Assembly (NCBI GenBank): GCA_963965975.1 | Contig: OZ014420.1 | Span: 4,304,001-4,368,000 of the forward strand | Length of the DNA: 64,000 nt | Origin: Xestospongia bergquistia | Lineage: Eukaryota > Porifera > Demospongiae > Haplosclerida > Petrosiidae | Direction of reading: 5' to 3' | Shown here: piece after piece, positions 22,731 to 32,571 of the stretch | Position numbering within the stretch: the first letter of the stretch is position 1 | How the letters are laid out: each line of letters starts with the position of its first letter | The notes under the pieces: model-generated | What the model was told of the DNA's origin: nothing | Seen by the model: only the letters and a program-made list of their open reading frames with translations | The model's database searches: none | Translations under genes and position numbers: made by a program

Positions 22731-23060
22731 ATGTCTATGCTAGACAAAGTTAGTTTTGATAGTTACAAAGATTTTGCTAGAAAATATTACCATTTATATG
22801 ATGAAAGTGAATATATTGGTTATCCATTAACTGCTGTAAGCTGTTATCTATCTATTTTAATGGTTTGGCCATCAGATAAGAGAGTAAAAGAAGCTTGTGA
22901 AAGTTTAATAAGTGTCTTGGATTATGATGATGATGAAGATGAGCCTGGTAATGTTAAAGAGCTCCACAAATCTATACACATGTTAGCTGAAGATATACTA
23001 ATGGAGTTACAAGTATCAAAGGATTGGTGTGAAAGAATGAATCTTAATGTTGTTAAATAG
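22731..23060 (+). CDS. Cluster paralogue A (109 aa), unknown family
   Basis: The frame runs uninterrupted from MSMLDKVSFDSYKDFARKYY. It is a clear relative of 26359-26697. Shared blocks are ARKYYHLYD/ARDYHMMYD, SCYLSILMVWPSD/SCLNIIEDWPSD, EACESLISVL/AACEQLCDVL and ELHKSIHMLAEDILMELQ/KLHKCIREMAFELQ. The predicted fold is all-helical with an acidic middle. I do not recognise the family. Two diverged, still open copies in one cluster suggest the protein mattered. Confidence 0.65.
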   Translation: MSMLDKVSFDSYKDFARKYYHLYDESEYIGYPLTAVSCYLSILMVWPSDKRVKEACESLISVLDYDDDEDEPGNVKELHKSIHMLAEDILMELQVSKDWCERMNLNVVK

Positions 23061-23091
23061 TTTCATTGATAAATGAAAATATATATTTTAA

Positions 23092-23412
23092 TCAAGCTTT
23101 AATCAAATCCACACACCAAGATAGCTTGTCACCAATATTCTTAGCATCAACAGCTGGTGAATTCAATGTTTGAATAAGATTATTCCAGGATCTAGGTGAG
23201 CACATGGTATCATTCCAACTTGATAGAATCTTGGATAGCTTAACAGTATTACTATCATAACTGTACTTTAACCCCTCCAATGTATATTCAGCAACTCCAA
23301 GTGTATCACCTAGTTCATACCATTTATGACTAATTGGGACTGGAAGATTAAGTAGAGCACTCTTCTGCTTAGTAATCTCTTTATCTTCAGTAATAAACTT
23401 GTGAAAAGACAT
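23092..23412 (-). CDS. Death-domain-like protein of the cluster (about 106 aa)
   Basis: The start is ATG 23412 (MSFHKFITEDKEITKQKSAL). Residues from about 34 onward follow the Death-fold pattern of sponge and cnidarian genes: KWYELGDTLGV, then LEGLKYSY, a helix with LSKILSSW, then SWNNLIQTLNSPAV and DKLSWCV. Death domains mediate homotypic contacts in apoptosis and innate immune signalling. A single-domain protein would act as an adaptor or a decoy. It is paired head-to-head with the TRAF-like gene across 23413-23584. The call rests on pattern recognition, not a profile search. Confidence 0.6.
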   Translation of the reverse strand: MSFHKFITEDKEITKQKSALLNLPVPISHKWYELGDTLGVAEYTLEGLKYSYDSNTVKLSKILSSWNDTMCSPRSWNNLIQTLNSPAVDAKNIGDKLSWCVDLIKA

Positions 23413-23584
23413 CTTGATCAATTTTTACTATAACTTAGTAAGTTAAATCATTACATTTATAATGTTAGGTTGTTACATTTTATTTGTTAAAAGTTTTAGT
23501 TAACAATAAAATGTGAGAGAACTCAATATAAAAGTAGAGTTAACCTGATTTTTTATTATACTTATCTTCTACACTAAAATACAA
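23413..23584. promoter_or_regulatory. Divergent promoter-like gap
   Basis: It contains TTAGTTAACAATAAAATG and TGTTACATTTTATTTGTTAA. TATA-like boxes point both ways: ATTATAAATG on the minus strand and AATATAAAAG on the plus strand. Confidence 0.55.
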
Positions 23585-24439
23585 ATGGACCTCAGAACCT
23601 TCAAGGACTTTTCAATATTCATTAAAGATGATGATGAGCTGGCTAGATATAAATGTTCTAAATGCAATTACATCCTCTGTGATGCTGTTCAGTCTGGGTG
23701 TGGTCATTGGTTGTGTCAACGTTGTGCTAATGAAGAGTTATTCAGGAACAAGGAACCAAAATGTCATGCTTTCAATACAAGATTAGTAGAGTTCTTCCCT
23801 GCATAAGGAGAGAGATCAGGAGTTTAGCTGTTACATGTATTCATGAAGGTTGTACGTGGTTTGGCAACTTTGGACAATTGTATGGTCATTTAGGTGAATG
23901 TAAATATGAAAAGAGAGAATGTCAACATTGTAAAGATGAAATTCATAGTCTCAAAGCTGAAAATAAAGCACTCAATGATAAGGTGGAGTTGTTAGAGGAG
24001 ACAATGTGAAAGATGGCTGTAACCAATGATTTTAGATTGTCTATGTTGGAGAATATTAGTTATGATGGTACAATGGTATGGAAGATACCAGAGTTTGCTG
24101 AAAGAATGGAGAATGCTAGAACAGGAAAGTACACATCCATCTACAGTCTACCATTTTATTCAGGGAGGTATGGATACAAAATGTGTCTAAGACTCTACAT
24201 ACATAGGTGATGGTATTGGGAAAGGCACTCACATGTCACTATTTATAACCATTTGTAAAGGAGAATTTGATGATATACTACAATGGCCATTCAACCACAA
24301 AGTTACATTCAAAATTATTAATCAAAGTGGAGGAAGAGATGTCTATGATTACTTTCAAGCTGACCCCATGTCAAGTTCATTTGAGAAACCTAAGAGTGAT
24401 ATGAATAGAGCTGCTGGATGTCCTAGGTTCATAGGTTAA
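23585..24439 (+). pseudogene. TRAF-like protein gene of the cluster
   Basis: The parts come in TRAF order. A RING-type finger lies near 23650-23770 (YKCSKCNYILCDAVQSGCGH, LCQRCA). A TRAF-type zinc finger lies near 23835-23935 (CIHEGCTWFGN...HLGECKYEKRECQHC), then a short coiled coil (HSLKAENKALNDKVELL). A MATH/TRAF domain spans 24040-24430, with MVWKIPEF, YSGRYGYKMCLRLY, GIGKGTHMSLF, WPFNHKVTF and PMSSSFEKP. TRAFs link receptors to ubiquitin and NF-kB signalling. It appears intronless, which is known for retroposed or virus-captured copies. The frame is interrupted in a few places, so this is a fossil. Confidence 0.75.
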
Positions 24440-24563
24440 ATGAACTCATGAATCATGGATTTTTAATTAATGACACTATTTATATTAAATTAACTGTAGA
24501 TACAACATCTATGAAACATCCATAAACTGTTAACAATTAAAATAATCACATATTAATAATCAG

Positions 24564-25171
24564 TTAGTGATAATATTTATGATAAGTATACCATGCTGCT
24601 GTAGGCCAAGAATGACTAGGTGATCTAGATTGTGGTGAATATGGTGGTGAAGGTGGTATGATTCTTTTAAATTCAGTTTCAAAGTAAATACAATATTTAT
24701 ATCCTTTTTTCTTTTTAATTGGGTCAATGATGGTATAAAGGAAGACATCCTTAATTTTTATTTTACATTTATCATAGTCTTTAAGTCCTTTAGCTTTCAA
24801 CTCTTCATATTGTTCTGTGGGTGTGAAAAAGCCACCTCCCATTATTCCTTCAATGTAACCTATATAAATATATTCTTTAGGAAATTCCTTACACAAAGGC
24901 ACAAAATATTTTCTGGCTATTCCTTCATTAACTTTAAATTGTAAGTAGGTGTAGCCTGTAAAATCTTGTACAAAACTTTTCTGAAATTTAACAAACAGTA
25001 CTTTCCTTTAAGATCAGGTATTAATGGCTCAACTATTGATGTAAGCCAATCTTTATTGTTAAATTCTGCTAACTTTTTGTGATATTCCCTTGGTGGTAGA
25101 ACTTTTAATTTTTCAATCAACAATTCTTCATTAAGTAGATCAATTTTAGCTTTCTTAGCTGATTTTTTCAT
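24564..25171 (-). pseudogene. Unrecognised cluster gene
   Basis: The N-terminal part, from about MKKSAKKAKIDLLNEELL (25171), is basic and helical. A downstream part (24902-24564) is lysine-rich with a Pro/Ser-rich end (PPSPPYSPQSRSPSHSWP). They may be one gene or two small genes. No family is recognised. The promoter-like gap 25172-25344 lies upstream. Confidence 0.4.
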
Positions 25172-25344
25172 TTTAAATGAAAAGTGTAATAATATCTCAT
25201 AAGCTATCACATATATATGTAGACTAGTGTTAACTAATATTGGTTAACAATTTTCTGTTACATACTTATTGTTAACTAATTTTATGGTGTATATAAAGAG
25301 AAGAGATACACTATTAATCTATCATACACAAAGCAAAACAAAAA
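25172..25344. promoter_or_regulatory. Divergent promoter-like gap
   Basis: It reads GTTAACTAATATTGGTTAACAA, then CTGTTACATACTTATTGTTAAC, then GTATATAAAG ahead of the plus-strand gene. The minus-strand gene has ATATATATG on its side. Confidence 0.55.
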
Positions 25345-25617
25345 ATGACTTCATTCAGTGAAGTATCAGATAAGATTATTCTCTATGAAGCCTTACAACT
25401 TATTGCATATAGGTATTCTACAATTGGTTTAATGTTGGATGTGCCTGATTATGTGACTGAAAATTTGAAATATGAACCAATTTCAGTGGATGTTAGATTG
25501 TTGAGAGTTATTGAACATTGGCTTGATAATGCTAGTGAAGCTGATAAGAGATGGTATACTATCCTCCACATGCTGGAATCTAATGCTATAAGCAATAAAC
25601 TAGCAGCTGTAATCTAA
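25345..25617 (+). CDS. Second Death-domain-like protein of the cluster (90 aa)
   Basis: The frame is uninterrupted from MTSFSEVSDKIILYEALQLI. The Death-fold layout is visible: YSTIGLMLDVPDYVTENLKY, then RLLRVIEHWLDNASEADKRW, then YTILHMLESNAISNKLAAVI. It is a diverged counterpart of 23092-23412, on the opposite strand and under its own promoter-like gap. The whole protein is one domain, as expected of an adaptor or a dominant-negative decoy. That role is inference. Confidence 0.6.
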   Translation: MTSFSEVSDKIILYEALQLIAYRYSTIGLMLDVPDYVTENLKYEPISVDVRLLRVIEHWLDNASEADKRWYTILHMLESNAISNKLAAVI

Positions 25618-26028
25618 GGATGAGACTTGGATGAAAATATGATAGGAGGAAGAAGATATGGCATCCCAACAATTAACTGTGAACTATATTTTATGATTTT
25701 AACTATAATAAAGGATATTACATAATTTTATTAAATAATTAATAAATTATATTAATAAAAGTCTTAAAATGTTTAAATCAAAGACACTGTATCAGTTTTA
25801 TCTCTAGTAGAGCCACCATACAATTTTAAACAGAACAAAAACAACTTAAAATTAATTTTGAGAAGGATCCAATCAAATGACATCTTGTTGTTAAAGAGCA
25901 AATGATGTGATTTTAAATTTAAGACTCTTTTATAACTGTAAATAAACATGGTTAACTATTTGTAGTTAGATGAATGTTGTTAAAACTGGTTGAGTATAAG
26001 TGTAAGATGCTTTTAATTATCATTAAGA

Positions 26029-26232
26029 ATGTCAACTCACAGACCAAAGATGTATAGATCTTTCCATCCTTATCAACACAAGCAAATATATACAGTTATG
26101 TGTTGTAATTTCTGTGGTAAAGATATCCATAGATCTACCATGAATGATCATTTTGACAATTGTATCGATTTTTCATTATTGCTTTTAGAATATAAATTAA
26201 GACATAACTTTGATCATGGTACTATTGATTGA
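26029..26232 (+). CDS. Small zinc-finger protein of the cluster (67 aa)
   Basis: Starts MSTHRPKMYRSFHPYQHKQI. The centre is CCNFCGKDIHRSTMNDHFDN followed by Cys, a C2HC site with the same CNFC...HF..C spacing as the C-terminus of the gene at 21638-22063. The frame is uninterrupted. A GTTAAC/TATA gap (25950-26028) lies upstream. The function is unknown. Confidence 0.5.
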   Translation: MSTHRPKMYRSFHPYQHKQIYTVMCCNFCGKDIHRSTMNDHFDNCIDFSLLLLEYKLRHNFDHGTID

Positions 26233-26358
26233 AATGTTAACCATTTTTAGTTAGATGATTGAATATTGTTAACAATTTTGTGTTACATAGTTATTGTTAA
26301 CTTGTTTACAATATATAAATGAGATGTATTTTGTGTAGATTCATATTAAAATTTTACA
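26233..26358 (+). promoter_or_regulatory. Promoter-like gap ahead of paralogue B
   Basis: Order: GTTAACCATTTTTAGTTAGATG, ATTGTTAACAATTTTG, TGTTACATAGTTATTGTTAAC, then AATATATAAATG. It is nearly the same series as 25172-25344 and 22595-22730. Confidence 0.6.
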
Positions 26359-26697
26359 ATGGCAAGTTCAGCTCTTGGTAAATCTGATGTGAAACATTAT
26401 ACTTACTCTGCTAGAGATTATCACATGATGTATGATAGGGAATATAAACCAGCTAGTACTGTTTGTTCATGCTTGAATATTATAGAAGATTGGCCATCTG
26501 ATGGAGAAGCGTCTGCTGCTTGTGAACAATTATGTGATGTGTTAGAGAATCTTGAGTATAGTGTGTTAGACATGGGATATATAAAAATTGAAACAGCTGT
26601 ACAGAATATTGCTACAATTGAAAAACTCCACAAATGTATTAGAGAAATGGCTTTTGAGCTACAAATGAAGATAGCTAAACCTGTAATTACAAAATAG
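26359..26697 (+). CDS. Cluster paralogue B (112 aa), unknown family
   Basis: The frame is uninterrupted from MASSALGKSDVKHYTYSARD. It matches 22731-23060 along most of its length (see that entry for the shared blocks). It has an insertion in the middle (EYSVLDMGYIKIETAVQNIA) where paralogue A has an acidic run. The family is not recognised. The stop is at 26695-26697. Confidence 0.65.
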   Translation: MASSALGKSDVKHYTYSARDYHMMYDREYKPASTVCSCLNIIEDWPSDGEASAACEQLCDVLENLEYSVLDMGYIKIETAVQNIATIEKLHKCIREMAFELQMKIAKPVITK

Positions 26698-26760
26698 TCA
26701 ACCATTTTTAGTTACATGAATGTTGTTAACACTGATTTACTATAAATATACGTTGATTTT
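26698..26760 (+). promoter_or_regulatory. Orphan cluster promoter without a gene behind it
   Basis: GTCAACCATTTTTAGTTACA, then ATGTTGTTAACACTG and ACTATAAATATACG, have the same order as the promoters before the other cluster genes. No open frame follows in 26760-27200, so the cluster seems cut off here. Confidence 0.45.
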
Positions 26761-26889
26761 ATTATTATTATCATAAGACACAGAAAAAAAAGGGGTTGGG
26801 GTGGTTCTGAAAAAGGAATAATGAATGTAATTGGAGTGCAACATGTAATAGCAGTGATGAAAATACAGTATAAATACATTAAAATATGG

Positions 26890-28466
26890 ATTCTGCACTA
26901 GTTTTGGTCTTGTACAGCTGTGATTGTTCTACTTAATACACCTCAACTCTATATTAAAATTCAACTTCCAATGGGGTAGTACAATTTTTTGCTCTCAACT
27001 TCCAACCTAGTAATACAGATTTTCTACTTAATAACTTTTAATTAACTTCTATCTACTTTTTCAACTTCCAACCTACTAATACAGATTTTTGATCTCAACT
27101 TCCAACACAGTAATACAGATTTTTACTTAATAACTTTTAATTAACTACTTCCAACATAGTAATACAGATTTTTTACTTAATAACTATTAATAATTTTTAA
27201 TTAAATCTCAACTTCAACAGCACTAATATACTATGTATATGAAAGAATTCAAGAATGAAAATTCTGAAATAGGTGTTTTTCTCTTTTGTTGTAGCCAGGA
27301 ACATCATTTTCTCAGATTATCTGCAGAAAACACTTGTCAAATGACTTGGGTGAATGGAATCCAGTTCCTTCTTCTTGTCTTGCTAAACAGCCCTGCAAAA
27401 GTAAAGTCTTGACAGACTGGTTCCTAAAATGAAGTAATGCCAAAAAAACAATGTTTTGCTAAAAGTTTATATACTGTAGTGGCAGTATATATTAAATTAT
27501 GTAGGTAAGAGATTACCAGTAATATAATTATTGTATGTACAATATATCAAACTTACAAGGTAACAGTTGAGAGAACATAACCAGATCATCTTAGAAGATA
27601 ACTACATAACGGAATATATAGTTAAATTAGAGAATACATTAGGACAAGGTTAGGACACAGTGGAAGGGAATGTTGCATTAGGACACAGCAGGCTTAGTTC
27701 AGCTAACAGATGCACTAAAACTAAGGGCTAAAGCTCACTGAATATAAAAAGTTCAGTTGGGCATGCTAGGATGTACTAAGACACATGGAGTACTGCTACT
27801 CTGACTGTAATTGTTACTACTGTCTCTCTTTTGTTGTAGCCAGGAACATCATTTTCTCAGATTAACTGCAGAGAACACTGACAAATGACTTGGGTGAATG
27901 GAATCCAGTTCCTTCTTCTTGTCTTGCTAACAGCCCAGCAGAAGTAAAGTCCTGACAGACTGGTTCCTAAAATAAAGTAATGCCGTCTAAGTTTATTAAT
28001 TTCTAGTAGAAATTTGGCACCACTAGTCTTGCTAAACAGCCCTCCTGAAGTAAAGTCCTGACAGACTGGTTGCTAAAATGAAGTAATACCGTCTAAGTTT
28101 ATTAATTTCTAGTACAAAGTTGGACCCACTAATGCGGCTAATCGAACTGAGCATGCTCAACTGATCATGATAGTAACAACAATATAACTCTCTATGTCTT
28201 ATTTAGTACACAATGAACGTTGTCTGTCTGAATATAAGTTTATTAACCAACATTTATAAAGCCCTGCCTTTGTGTTGCAGTATGTCATCACTTCGTTACA
28301 CGGGTAGAGTTACTGCCTAGCATTTGGACCAATTGAGGAACATAAGCCAGCAAACCATATGATTTATTAAGTGTGCTTCTCAATGTACAATAGTTGAAAC
28401 AGTATAAATATAAAATCATATCAATATAAGAAGATACTAATATTAACATAAATAAAAGTCAAACAT
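26890..28466. repeat. Non-coding repeat-rich stretch
   Basis: Two layers are visible. At about 26950-27225 there are four or five degenerate copies of CAACTTCCAACCTAGTAATA with CAGATTTTT and TTAATTAAC. A block of about 160 bp beginning TCTCTTTTGTTGTAGCCAGG occurs at about 27282-27442 and 27821-27983. A third partial copy lies at about 28022-28135, tandem with the second. No gene is seen. Confidence 0.7.
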
Positions 28467-28492
28467 TATTATTATTATTATTATTATTATTT
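28467..28492 (+). repeat. (ATT)n microsatellite, tail of the LINE
   Basis: About nine ATT units, sitting exactly at the 3' end of the minus-strand LINE. Confidence 0.8.
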
Positions 28493-28724
28493 ATGTTTTA
28501 CAAGGAGGTACAAAACGAAGTAAATGAAAACAGTGCAACAATTAATCAAAGCAACTTCTTGAAGGGCTATCAATAAGATCTATTGATACCCAGGGAAAGA
28601 GAAAGAAAGAAAGAATAGAGAAACTTAAAGTATAATGCATAAATATAAGTAATTAGCAAAATGAAAAGTGAATAAAGAATGTAAGTGATCTTTGGTAAAT
28701 TATTGGAAAAGAGAGTAGAGAAAA

Positions 28725-31500
28725 TTAAATGGAATGACTAAAGTCACTGAAAGCTGGGTAATTAAGGTGACAAGTAGAGCATGGACATAAATAGTGAAAT
28801 GAACAAGGATCGTCAGGATCAAAATGACAAACAAAATGCTCCCAGAGGACATTTAGTAAGGTCAATTTGATACAGGAGAGAGAACGAGAGATGTCAATCA
28901 GTGGAAGACTGTTCCACAACCTAACAACTCTGTACACTAATTTACAAGTAGAACTAGAACGAGTTGAGAGGTTGGAAAAAGACACAAAAGCTCTAATGTC
29001 AAAACTTGGATCTGGAAACTGTAGACACTTGATTAAAAATAGAATATCCATGAGCTCTAAGTACATGAGAGGTAGAAGGTTGAGAGCTAACAACCTAGAA
29101 CAATAAGAAGACAATCTGTCATTGAGGATATACTTGGTAGCACGCTTCTGAATCCTCTCTAGGATAACAATGTCTTTAATATGCATTGGTCTCCATATCT
29201 GAGAACCGTATGTAAGATGAGACCTACAAGGGATAGGTAGAGTAATCTTTTAACTTTTACTGAAGAATCAACAGAAAACATCCTCCGTAATAGTCTAAGG
29301 TGACCGTATGCTCTCTGCAACATTTGCTTATAGTGCTCAGTCCACGACAAATTCTCAGAAAAGATGATGCCTAGGTCACGGCAGGTAGTAGTTTGATGTA
29401 GTGCAGAGTTACCAAGAAAGTAGTTCGAGGAGATAGGGGAAGAGCAGGTATGGAAACAAAGAAAGAGACACTTTTGGGCATTAAAAGAGAGGCCATTTAC
29501 ATTGCTCCACATACAAAGAGAGTTGAGGTCAGACTGAAGATCTGCACTATCAGAGATGGATGAAATGGCCTTTGAAACTTTGGTGTCATCTGCAAAAAGA
29601 AGAGTGTTTGAAAAAGAGATGCTGCTAGGAAGATCATTAATATAGAGAATAAAAAGCAAGGGCCCAAGGATACTCCCCTGTGGGACACCAGAGGAGACAG
29701 GGAGCCACTCAGAGTGTTGATCATTAACTACAACACATTGCTTCCTGTCTGATAAATAACATTTAAGTAGAGACTGCAGGGAACCAGTGATACCAGCTTT
29801 CCAGAGTTTTGAAAGAAGGAAATTATGTGAAACAGTATCAAAAGCTTTCCTTATGTCTAGCATAACTGAGTCATACTGCTGGTTTAATTCAAAAGCCTGA
29901 AGAATATTGTGTGTGTAGATCAGTAACTGCTTAACAGTAGAACGGTTTTTCATAAACCCAAATTGAGAGGCAGAGAGACAGGAGGAAGAGAAAAAACTCA
30001 TACATTTTGTCAAACACGAGTCTTTCGAACAGCTTAGAAACAGAAGGCAACAATGAAATAGGTCTATAGTTTGAAACCTTGGACCTGTCACCAGATTTAA
30101 ATATTGGTTGTAATTAAATAACGACGCCACTCAAGAGGAATAACTGAGCGTTTGATACAAGTGTCAAATAAATGAAGAGGCTTAAGTAGAGCAGTAGCAG
30201 CACCCTTTAGATTAACAGGGGGGATACCATCACCATCTGAAGCCTTTTTAATGTTAAGACAGCAGAGAGCCTCAAAGGTGTCATGAATGGAAATGTCAAT
30301 TGAGCAAATAGAATTGGAAGCAAGTATGGAGGTGGTAAAGAAGTAGTGACAGAAGAGTGGCTAAAAACTGAGTTGAAAAACTGATTAAAAGTGTTGGCAA
30401 TGTCCCTTGCATTGTCAGCCACAATAGAGTCATGAAACATCACTGAAGGAATACGAGCTTTGCCAGAAAGATCGCGGATGTAACGGTAAATCTCATAATC
30501 TATATTGGAAGCAAAGTTACTAACCAGGTTGGACTCAAAGGAGGAATGAGCATCAAGGATATTAAGTTGTAACAGACACTCAGCTGAGGAGAGACGAAGA
30601 AGATTACTTGAAGATTGGTTGTGCTTGTATCGCTTCCTAAGAGAACGAACAATGTGCAGACAATGACAAATGGTCGAATTAAACCACTTTGGCAATGAAT
30701 TGGTTTTGACCTTAGCCATGGGAGTAAACAGAGAGATTGCAGAGATAACAATGCCCTTAAAGAAAGACCAAATGAATTCAACATCGGCAGACTCAGTAAG
30801 TGGACTGAAGTCGTAGTCTAAAAGAAAAGAGTTGAGACTGTTGAAATCAGTTTTCTTGTAATTGTAAATCCAAGATATAGCTGATTTGTGGAGGCCCAAG
30901 GAAGGTAAGGAAAATGACAAGGAAAGAGGATAATGATCAGAGACTAAGAGCAGTGAAGACAAGGGAGAAACATTAGTAGACAAAGCAGGACTACAAATAA
31001 CTAAGTCAAGTAAGCTACCACCCAAATGAGTAGGAAATGTAACAAGTTGAGCCAGGTTATACTGAAAAATGAGGTCACATAATGCAATTGAAGTATGAGA
31101 TTGGCCATGCATAGAAGACCAACAGATATCGGGAGAATTAAAGTCACCCAATATAACTAAATTGGGATAAGTGACGGCAAGTGTTTCAAGATAACGAAGC
31201 ACATCAGAGTAATGCTGCTGGTCAGAAGAAGGAGGAACATAAACTAGACAGATTGTGACTGGGGGCTTAAAAGAAACTTGAATACAAACAATCTCTAGGT
31301 CAGGAGGAGAGGGAAGAAGAGAAGAGGGTATGGAGTGATGTATGGCAAGCATAACACCACCACGCCTAGATACTCTATCATGCCCCATTGCCAATGTCAG
31401 GGGTGAGCCAGGTTTCTGTTAAAGCAAAGACTCAGAAATCAGAAGAATAAACGAAAGATTGAAAGTTAGGAAATTTTTAAACTATGCTATGGGTGTTCCA
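28725..31500 (-). pseudogene. LINE ORF2: endonuclease and reverse transcriptase
   Basis: The APE endonuclease appears as ALTETWLTPDI near 31420, RRGGVMLAIH, VILGDFNSPDICW, SLLDLVIC and VSDHYPL. The RT block at 30130-29159 has ASQFGFMKNRSTVKQLL, DIRKAFDTVSH, SSGVPQGSILGPLLF and the catalytic FADDTK. A C-terminal segment at 29186-28725 carries LERIQKRATKYIL and VVRLWNSLP, common at the end of Jockey-superfamily pol proteins. Stops or frame changes lie near 31390, between 30207 and 30130, and near 29160. Confidence 0.85.
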
Positions 31501-31529
31501 AAGGCAAACAGATAATAGATGAGAAGGTA

Positions 31530-32571
31530 GTCAATTGGAGGCAGAAACAGTGCCACTCGAAGGAGAAGCATTGACTGCATTGTTGCTATTGACAGCAAAG
31601 TTACTATTGGCAACATTGTTACTAGCATGTAAGTCAATAAATTGAGGCGCAGGATCACCAAGGCTATGAGCTGAGACAAAAATACCATTCCTCACCCTTC
31701 CTGTTAACTGACCACTTGCATAAATTTGAGAATATCTGATCTTTATGGAACTTCTGTCAAAACCATCGTCCAACAACCTTGTCCTTTCTTTGAGAAGAGT
31801 GCCACGACGTTTGCGCTGTTGAGGCAACAGATCAGGGCGTATGGAAATGGATGAAGGTAATGAATGACAGTTTGAAAGGATGTTAGAAACATCCACTGTG
31901 GAGCTAAGGGTCACCAGGATACGACGAGCACTCTGGGAATCAGGACTGTATTTACCAAGCCGAAAGCAATCGCGAATCAGGCTACAGTGAGACTACTCCC
32001 TCTCTATATTTGAAAGAATGTCAAAGACTTTGTCATGATCAGAGCGAAATCTCACTGAACGAGAAGTACCCTGAGGCTGTTTAGAAATACCTCGAACAAC
32101 GACATTAAACTTACGACTCCGATTAGAGCTATCAGACGATGAGACAGTGACAGGGGGAGCATCAAATGAAGACATATCAATGGGGGAGGAAACCCCAGCA
32201 GATGTGTCAAGCTTGGTAGTCACACTCTCTCTAAAGGCGAATAATTCCTCAGAAAGGGCAGCAACAGATTTCTTCAGCTCAGAAATTTCACTAGATTGAA
32301 GAATGAGACGACAAGAGGGACAGTTCCACGAAGGAATCTTCTTAGCCAGAGTCAGGCCAAGCTTCGATAAACCCCCGCAACTGTGGTGAATCCATGACTT
32401 ACAGTTTCCCTCACAGAATATGGAGTCCTGAGTATTGTTGTTGATTTCATCGAGACAAATAGGGCAGGTATGCCTTTTGAGCTTCTTTGGCAGTTTAGAA
32501 TTTGAACTGGACGAGCCCTTCTTCGTAGAAGAAAGAGGAGACTCAGTCACTGATTTCCCACGTGCTGCCAT
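31530..32571 (-). pseudogene. LINE ORF1 with PHD finger
   Basis: Starts MAARGKSVTESPLSSTKKGS. Residues about 34-80 form a PHD finger: CPICLDEI, CEGNC, WIHHSC and CPSC. A helical segment follows (ISELKKSVAALSEELFAFRE), then RKFNVVVRGI, which begins an RRM-like nucleic-acid-binding part. Near 31993 a stop splits it; the other half (31914-31531) continues with RILVTLSSTVDVSNILSN and ends in an Asn-rich tail. ORF1 proteins coat the LINE RNA. Confidence 0.75.

Larger units (their letters stand above)
20702..26760. other. Compact cluster of small intronless genes with a shared promoter pattern
   Basis: About ten short genes sit on both strands with gaps of 100-200 bp and no sign of introns, unlike the many-exon host genes elsewhere in the window. 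Products include small zinc-finger proteins, Death-domain-like proteins, a TRAF-like protein and a pair of paralogues of unknown family. Most intergenic gaps hold GTTAAC repeats, TGTTACATA-like words and a TATA-like box. The layout resembles a DNA-virus-derived segment, but no capsid, polymerase or packaging gene was found, so an unusual host cluster is equally possible. It is treated as a fossil; several frames are interrupted. The left edge is cut by the Gypsy LTR. Confidence 0.55.

Noticed and set aside
20702-26760. Polinton/Maverick or known large DNA virus
   Set aside because: No polymerase, integrase, packaging ATPase, protease or capsid-like protein was seen in the cluster, and no long terminal inverted repeats.
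26980-28140. CRISPR-like array
   Set aside because: The repeat units are degenerate and directly abutting, with no regular unique spacers, and the context is eukaryotic.
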